The translations under genes were made by a program, and so were the position numbers. This document shows, one piece after another, positions 24,279 to 28,273 of a DNA stretch of 28,273 nucleotides. Where the stretch lies: contig JBFWIW010000039.1 in assembly GCA_050253535.1 (NCBI GenBank), positions 1-28,273 of the forward strand, written 5' to 3'. Below the pieces are notes generated by a model. The model had not been told where the DNA came from. It did no database searches and worked only from the letters and a program-made list of their open reading frames with translations. The DNA is from JBFWIW01 sp050253535. Lineage in GTDB: Bacteria; Bacillota; Clostridia; Oscillospirales; Oscillospiraceae. Numbering within the stretch: the first letter of the stretch is position 1; each line of letters opens with the position of its first letter.

Positions 24279-25040
24279 CTACACCGACAATTCCTCGCGC
24301 ATTTCACCGCATTTTTCGACAACCATACGCGCATAATCGAGCACATTCTCTTCTGTGATCTCCGAAACGGTGGCGCCCATGCTGACTGAGCCAAGCAACC
24401 TCCCGGATTTTCCGAAGAGCGGAGCTCCCACACCGCGAAAATTTTTCTCACTCTCGCGGTTGTCTAATGCGTAACCCTGCAACCGAACCAACCTGAGCTC
24501 TTCCAGAAAATCCGCTTCACATCTGATCGTCTTTTCAGTAAACGGCGTATATTCAACATTTTTCAAAATCTTTTCACGCACCTCCGGTTCACTCCAAGCC
24601 AGCAGGCATTTTGAAGATGCGCTGGAGTGTATTGAAAGGGTGCCGCCTACACGGGTAAGCTGCATCGTATAGATACGCCCCGGTATTTTCTCAAGACAAA
24701 TGCAGCGGCAGTCGTTTGAAAGAATCGACAGATGGACAGTAAACTGCGTCTTATCGGCCAGATTAACGAGATGTTTGTATGCGACAGCCCGCCACTGGGT
24801 ATTGTCCTTAACAGAGCATCCGAATTCAAACAGCTTTATACCCAGCATAAAATCGCCGTTTTCCGCCCGTGTCACCATGTTGTATTTCTCAAGCGTCTTC
24901 AAGAGTTGATAAGTACTCGACTTCGGAAAAGCGAGCTCCGTGTGTATCTTTGTAAAGCTTGCGCGCTTATTTTCCATTAAAAATTCGAGGATATCCATTG
25001 TCTTGGCTACAGCCGATACGTTATACTCTTTATTCGCCAT
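24279..25040 (-). CDS. IclR-family transcriptional regulator
   Basis: The 253-residue protein has an N-terminal winged helix-turn-helix (about 8-65, with SFTKIHTELAFPKSSTYQLLKTLEKYNMV) and a C-terminal IclR effector domain. That domain carries LLGSVSMGATVSEI near residue 220, the usual ligand-pocket region. IclR proteins act as dimers or tetramers, often as repressors released by an acid or aromatic effector. The gene has a near-consensus promoter and lies between the catabolic operon and the flavoprotein gene. Repeated GTTC-N8-GAAC sites in this region suggest that it controls itself, the operon and the divergent aldo/keto reductase. Confidence 0.92.
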   Translation of the reverse strand: MANKEYNVSAVAKTMDILEFLMENKRASFTKIHTELAFPKSSTYQLLKTLEKYNMVTRAENGDFMLGIKLFEFGCSVKDNTQWRAVAYKHLVNLADKTQFTVHLSILSNDCRCICLEKIPGRIYTMQLTRVGGTLSIHSSASSKCLLAWSEPEVREKILKNVEYTPFTEKTIRCEADFLEELRLVRLQGYALDNRESEKNFRGVGAPLFGKSGRLLGSVSMGATVSEITEENVLDYARMVVEKCGEMREELSV

Positions 25041-25057
25041 AATTTATCCGCCTTAAA

Positions 25058-25073
25058 CTTCGCAATAGTGAAC
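25058..25073. promoter_or_regulatory. Probable autoregulatory operator before the IclR gene
   Basis: CTTC-N8-GAAC differs by one base from the GTTC-N8-GAAC core found at the other promoters. It lies just downstream of the expected transcription start of the regulator gene, a typical place for repression. Confidence 0.5.
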
Positions 25074-25097
25074 TAAATTCTTTATCTTGCACTTTAC

Positions 25098-25127
25098 ATT
25101 ATACTCAACAAAATATTCAACTGTCAA
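25098..25127 (-). promoter_or_regulatory. Sigma-A promoter of the IclR-family gene
   Basis: On the minus strand TTGACA (25127-25122) and TATAAT (25103-25098) are both perfect and are 18 bases apart. This is the strongest promoter-like sequence in the window. Confidence 0.8.
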
Positions 25128-25266
25128 TCACCGGTATTTCGTAATTTAGCACAAAAAATCATGTCTTTTTTTGACATTCTGGACAATTACCGGCCATTCC
25201 ACCGTAACGAATAAAAACTGCTGCTCCAGCGCCTCTATTTTACGGACCGGTCACTTTACCCGGAAT

Positions 25267-26943
25267 TCACGAAAACAACATTTTTGAAAGCCGGGGATCG
25301 GTATCAATGTAATCGCTGCGGTAATGACTGCCTCGCGATTCAGTACGGGTTAAAGCCGCGGCTGTTATCATCCGTCCCGTCTCCACCAGGTTCCGAAGTT
25401 CCACCATACGCCGCAGAGGCATAGCTTCTCCTGTACCATCCGCCGAACACAGCCTGCTTTCAAGTTCCGTTAGTTTGCCTGCAAAAGCATCAAGCTTTTC
25501 CTTCCGTCGGACTATGAGAAGTGCGCTGTCGGCCCCTCGCTGCAATTCATCAAGCAGCGCTTCCGCAGCATCTGCATCAAAACGGCCGAAACCTGCCAAA
25601 AAATCCATCTCAGACTTTTCCTGCGCTGCTAACTCGTCGGGTACAAGGTGTCCTTTTGCTTTTTTTGCCGCGGCCGCTCCCGCTCTTCTGCCGAAAACCT
25701 GGCATGTAACTGACATGTTGCCGCCCAATCTGTCGGCCCCGTGCGGTCCGGCGGCGACTTCACCCGCGGCAAAAAGCCCGGATATTGAACTCTCCCCGTT
25801 TTCGTCAATCAATATGCCGCCATTTATGGCATGCGCAAAACAGGCTATTTCAATTTTATCCACATAGAGATCGGCGCCAAGCTCTTTAAAGCGCTCGTAA
25901 GTCAGCGGCCACATCGCACGCAGCTTGCTTCCGGGTTTTTTGAAGAGCGCATCAAAATCCGTCTCCGAAAAGTCAAGGTACACGTTGCCGCGAGGCGTCG
26001 GGCTGCCCTCTGTTATCTCTCTTTGTACGGCAATCTCAACAAAACGGGAGATATCCCTGGTACTGAACGGAAAATGCCCGCCCTTGGCCTCAAGTACCGC
26101 TCTCTCCGAAAAGTCTCCTACTGTGTACCTGGATATAAAGCGCTCTCCTTTGCCGTTTGTTATTCGCGGCATTGCCTCCCAGAGCTGGTTGCCGAACAGA
26201 TTTACCTCGGGATAGGCTAGACCGATGCCGGCCTGGATAAATTCCATATTCGCTATGACGGCCCCTGCGCGGTGTGCGGCGGCGTAACCGTCGCCGGTTA
26301 TGTCTGCCGGATACATGTTCCGCCGGAAAAGCGTCGATGCTCCGCCGGCAGCCAGAACGACGGCGCCTGCTCTGATTTCAAATTTTTCATCGCCGCGGAT
26401 GGCAAAAGCACCGGCACATTCTCCGTCTTTGACGATAAAATCAGTCACAGTGACACCCTCGAGCCGCCTGATGCCGTTTTCTTCCACTTTTTTCAAAAGA
26501 GCCGCCACGATCGGCTTAAAATGATTCTTTACCACATGCGAACGGGCTTTGCTGGAAAAACAGGCCTTATAGCCCATGTATGAACCGTCCTCGTTTCTTG
26601 CAAACTCCATCCCGCAGTCTTCCAGATAGTCTTTCGCCATTTCCGCTTCGTCCGCTACGACGGCGGCAAGCTTAGGATCGGCAGCTCCGAGCGCCGCGTC
26701 CATTATGTCGCCATAAAATGTCTCCGGGCTGTCTGTCGGGTCTATTGCACCGTCCGGTACGTTAAAAGCGCCGAGTTCTGCCACGCTGAAATACGTGGCG
26801 CCGCTCTTTCCTGCTGTTCCCTTTGAGACTAAAAGCACAGCCGCTCCCGCTTCTGCCGCGGCAAGCGCGGCGCGGAGCGCGGCGCCACCTCCGCCGACAA
26901 CAAGCACATCTGCCGAGAGCTTAGTAAATACCTGTTCACACAT
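25267..26943 (-). CDS. FAD-dependent fumarate reductase/succinate dehydrogenase-like flavoprotein
   Basis: The 558-residue protein has the N-terminal FAD-binding VLVVGGGGAALRAALAAAEAG (13-33) with KSGAT at 46-50. Further on is the HAINGGILIDENG region with GLFAAGEVAAGPHGADRLGG, and a C-terminal helical domain containing RTESRGSHYRSDYID. This is the SdhA/FrdA/NadB/AprA superfamily. No iron-sulfur or membrane subunit is encoded nearby, so it is probably a soluble oxidoreductase for a 2-enoate or similar substrate of this island. The start at 26943 has AAGGAGGG upstream; a 47-residue upstream extension lacks one. The exact reaction is not known. Confidence 0.87.
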   Translation of the reverse strand: MCEQVFTKLSADVLVVGGGGAALRAALAAAEAGAAVLLVSKGTAGKSGATYFSVAELGAFNVPDGAIDPTDSPETFYGDIMDAALGAADPKLAAVVADEAEMAKDYLEDCGMEFARNEDGSYMGYKACFSSKARSHVVKNHFKPIVAALLKKVEENGIRRLEGVTVTDFIVKDGECAGAFAIRGDEKFEIRAGAVVLAAGGASTLFRRNMYPADITGDGYAAAHRAGAVIANMEFIQAGIGLAYPEVNLFGNQLWEAMPRITNGKGERFISRYTVGDFSERAVLEAKGGHFPFSTRDISRFVEIAVQREITEGSPTPRGNVYLDFSETDFDALFKKPGSKLRAMWPLTYERFKELGADLYVDKIEIACFAHAINGGILIDENGESSISGLFAAGEVAAGPHGADRLGGNMSVTCQVFGRRAGAAAAKKAKGHLVPDELAAQEKSEMDFLAGFGRFDADAAEALLDELQRGADSALLIVRRKEKLDAFAGKLTELESRLCSADGTGEAMPLRRMVELRNLVETGRMITAAALTRTESRGSHYRSDYIDTDPRLSKMLFS

Positions 26944-27205
26944 GAAAAAGCACCCTCCTTTTAACAAATTATTCTCTCGCCACGGCGTCCCAGTTAAATT
27001 AGTTGCTACATTACCACAGCTTTTTGCCGGTTGTAAAGCGAAATTTTTTCTGATTTTGTATTTATAACCCCAAAACGTAAACAATTTATATTTGACTCAG
27101 CAATTCGATCATACTGCGTAAAGTAAGCAAATGCTGCTTTTTTGGCGCCATAAACAAAATTTCTGTTATCTAAATTTGTCTTTTTGCTGAAAATGCAAAA
27201 AGCAA

Positions 27206-27234
27206 TTGACCGGCTCTGCCGCACATGCTATAAT
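27206..27234 (+). promoter_or_regulatory. Sigma-A promoter of the aldo/keto reductase gene
   Basis: TTGACC (27206-27211) and a perfect TATAAT (27229-27234) are separated by 17 bases, and TGC before the -10 adds an extended -10 element. Confidence 0.8.
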
Positions 27235-27260
27235 TCGTTTAGTTCCATTCTAAGAATCTA

Positions 27261-27276
27261 GTTCAATATTACGAAC
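27261..27276. promoter_or_regulatory. Probable IclR operator before the aldo/keto reductase gene
   Basis: GTTC-N8-GAAC with an AT-rich core (AATATTAC) has the same geometry as the perfect palindrome at 24235-24250. It lies between the predicted transcription start and the AGGAGG ribosome binding site at 27281-27286. Confidence 0.55.
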
Positions 27277-27295
27277 AGCTAGGAGGCTTTCTCGC

Positions 27296-28270
27296 TTGGA
27301 ATATCGCAATTTGACCGGCACCGGTCTCCGGGTATCCCGTCTCTGTCTCGGCACAGTTCCCTTCGGACTTCAGCTTGATGAAAAGGACTCCCTCTCTATT
27401 CTCGACTATTCGCTGGAGCACGGCATCAATTTTATCGACACTGCCAACACCTACGGGAATTCTCAGGCGGAGTGCATACTTGCCAAAGGATTAAAGGGCC
27501 GCCGCGACCAGGTCATAATCGGCACCAAGGTCTGTGAGCCAGCAGGCCCGGGAATAAACGACCGCGGGTTGTCCCGCCGCCACATTCTCCAGCAGGTTGA
27601 GTGCTCGCTGAGAAAGCTTGACACGGATTATATTGATATTTACTGGATGCATCAACCCGATTACGACACCCCCATAGAAGAAACTTTAGACACTTTTTCC
27701 AAATTGGTCCGAGATGGGAAAATCCGTTATGTAGGTATGTGTAATTTTGCGGCTTGGCAGGTTTGCGAGGCCCTTTGGAAGAGCGACCGCTTTGGTTTTG
27801 CTGCCCCGTCCGTCACGCAGGTCATGTACAATCTGCTTGCCCGCGGCATCGAAGATGAATTTCTCCCATTTGCCAGGCAGCATAAAACCGGTGTCGTCAT
27901 TTATAACCCGGTGGCGGCCGGTCTCCTCACAGGACGCTACCGCACCGCCGATGATTCCATCACAAAAAATTCCCGATTTGATAAGCACGCCATCCACAAA
28001 AACCGTTACTGGAACGCTGAAAACTTTAATGCCGTGGATAAGCTCACAAAGATTGCGGAAGCTTCCGGCATTACACTGCTTGAACTTACCGTTCGCTGGT
28101 GCATTTCAATTGACGTCGTCGACTCGGTACTCATCGGCAGCTCCAAAATTCAGCAAATGGAGCAGAACATTGAAGCTGCAGAAAAGGGTCCGCTTTCGGC
28201 GGACATCATGGCTGCCTGTGATGGAGTTTGGACAGCGCTAAAGGGCAATCGGCCCAAGTACAATAGGTAG
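27296..28270 (+). CDS. Aldo/keto reductase, divergently transcribed
   Basis: The 324-residue protein has the AKR tetrad D48, Y53 (DTANTYG), K78 (GTKV) and H119 (WMHQPD). It shares the overall architecture of the AKR at 15862-16854, beginning MEYRNLTGTGLRVSRLCLGT, but the two are clearly diverged. The start is TTG, eight to nine bases after AGGAGG. The gene is complete and ends three bases before the window edge. The operator in its leader places it in the probable IclR regulon. The substrate is unknown. Confidence 0.88.
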   Translation: MEYRNLTGTGLRVSRLCLGTVPFGLQLDEKDSLSILDYSLEHGINFIDTANTYGNSQAECILAKGLKGRRDQVIIGTKVCEPAGPGINDRGLSRRHILQQVECSLRKLDTDYIDIYWMHQPDYDTPIEETLDTFSKLVRDGKIRYVGMCNFAAWQVCEALWKSDRFGFAAPSVTQVMYNLLARGIEDEFLPFARQHKTGVVIYNPVAAGLLTGRYRTADDSITKNSRFDKHAIHKNRYWNAENFNAVDKLTKIAEASGITLLELTVRWCISIDVVDSVLIGSSKIQQMEQNIEAAEKGPLSADIMAACDGVWTALKGNRPKYNR

Positions 28271-28273
28271 TTT

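Larger units (their letters stand above)
26944..27295. other. Divergent intergenic region between flavoprotein and aldo/keto reductase genes
   Basis: This AT-rich stretch of 352 bases separates two divergent genes. The right part holds a strong + strand promoter (27206-27234) and a GTTC-N8-GAAC operator (27261-27276). For the minus-strand flavoprotein gene I see only weak promoter candidates, for example TTTACA at 27037-27032 with a poor -10. No reading frame of interest was found. Confidence 0.6.

Noticed and set aside
1..28273. CRISPR arrays, tRNA or rRNA genes, phage modules
   Set aside because: No regularly spaced direct repeats, cloverleaf-like tRNA ends, rRNA core sequences or phage structural genes were noticed on reading the window.

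Overview
The window looks like a scaffold from a draft genome of an anaerobic Firmicute, probably class Clostridia. It carries a run of exactly 100 N (3810-3909). The evidence for the lineage is a clostridial-type nifH-nifI1-nifI2-nifD-nifK order, a NifD with the roughly 50-residue insertion seen in Clostridium, a close relative of the C. pasteurianum [2Fe-2S] ferredoxin, and AGGAGG-type ribosome binding sites. This assignment is inferred from protein resemblance recalled without a database search.

Left end (1-4015): a complete peptide chain release factor 3 gene (prfC), two strong hairpin terminators, and an AT-rich gene for a SUV3-like RNA helicase whose 3' end is interrupted by the assembly gap.

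Centre-left (4399-15568, all on +): one compact nitrogenase operon of about 11 kb. It starts at an extended -10 promoter followed at once by a long terminator-like hairpin, then nifH, nifI1, nifI2, nifD, nifK and a [2Fe-2S] ferredoxin. After that it departs from the usual layout. Instead of nifE, nifN and nifB there are two adjacent NifV-like proteins that have lost the catalytic and metal-binding motifs of homocitrate synthase. These are followed by an AnfO-like protein (a family normally tied to Fe-only nitrogenase) with an N-terminal CxxCxxC, a YxxGxL-repeat protein with a four-cysteine C-terminus, and a BtuCD/FecCD-type ABC importer (permease, ATPase, lipoprotein). This set is the best candidate in the window for an undescribed system: a nitrogenase with its own cofactor-handling or metal-supply module.

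Junction (15569-15861): a remnant of an IS3-family transposase. Inside it a perfect 15-bp inverted repeat has the form of a terminator for the operon arriving from the right.

Right half (15862-28270): a catabolic island. A minus-strand operon runs from a CaiB/BaiF CoA-transferase through an enoyl-CoA hydratase, a complete TRAP transporter (DctP, DctQ, DctM), a family I CoA-transferase, a MaoC-type hydratase and an aldo/keto reductase. Upstream lie an IclR-family regulator, a fumarate-reductase-like flavoprotein and a divergent second aldo/keto reductase. Sites of the form GTTC-N8-GAAC (exact or with one mismatch) lie at the operon, regulator and aldo/keto reductase promoters, so these are probably one IclR regulon for uptake and CoA-dependent breakdown of a carboxylic acid that I cannot identify. 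The enzyme genes of this island look more GC-rich than the helicase region. No tRNA, rRNA or CRISPR array was seen.
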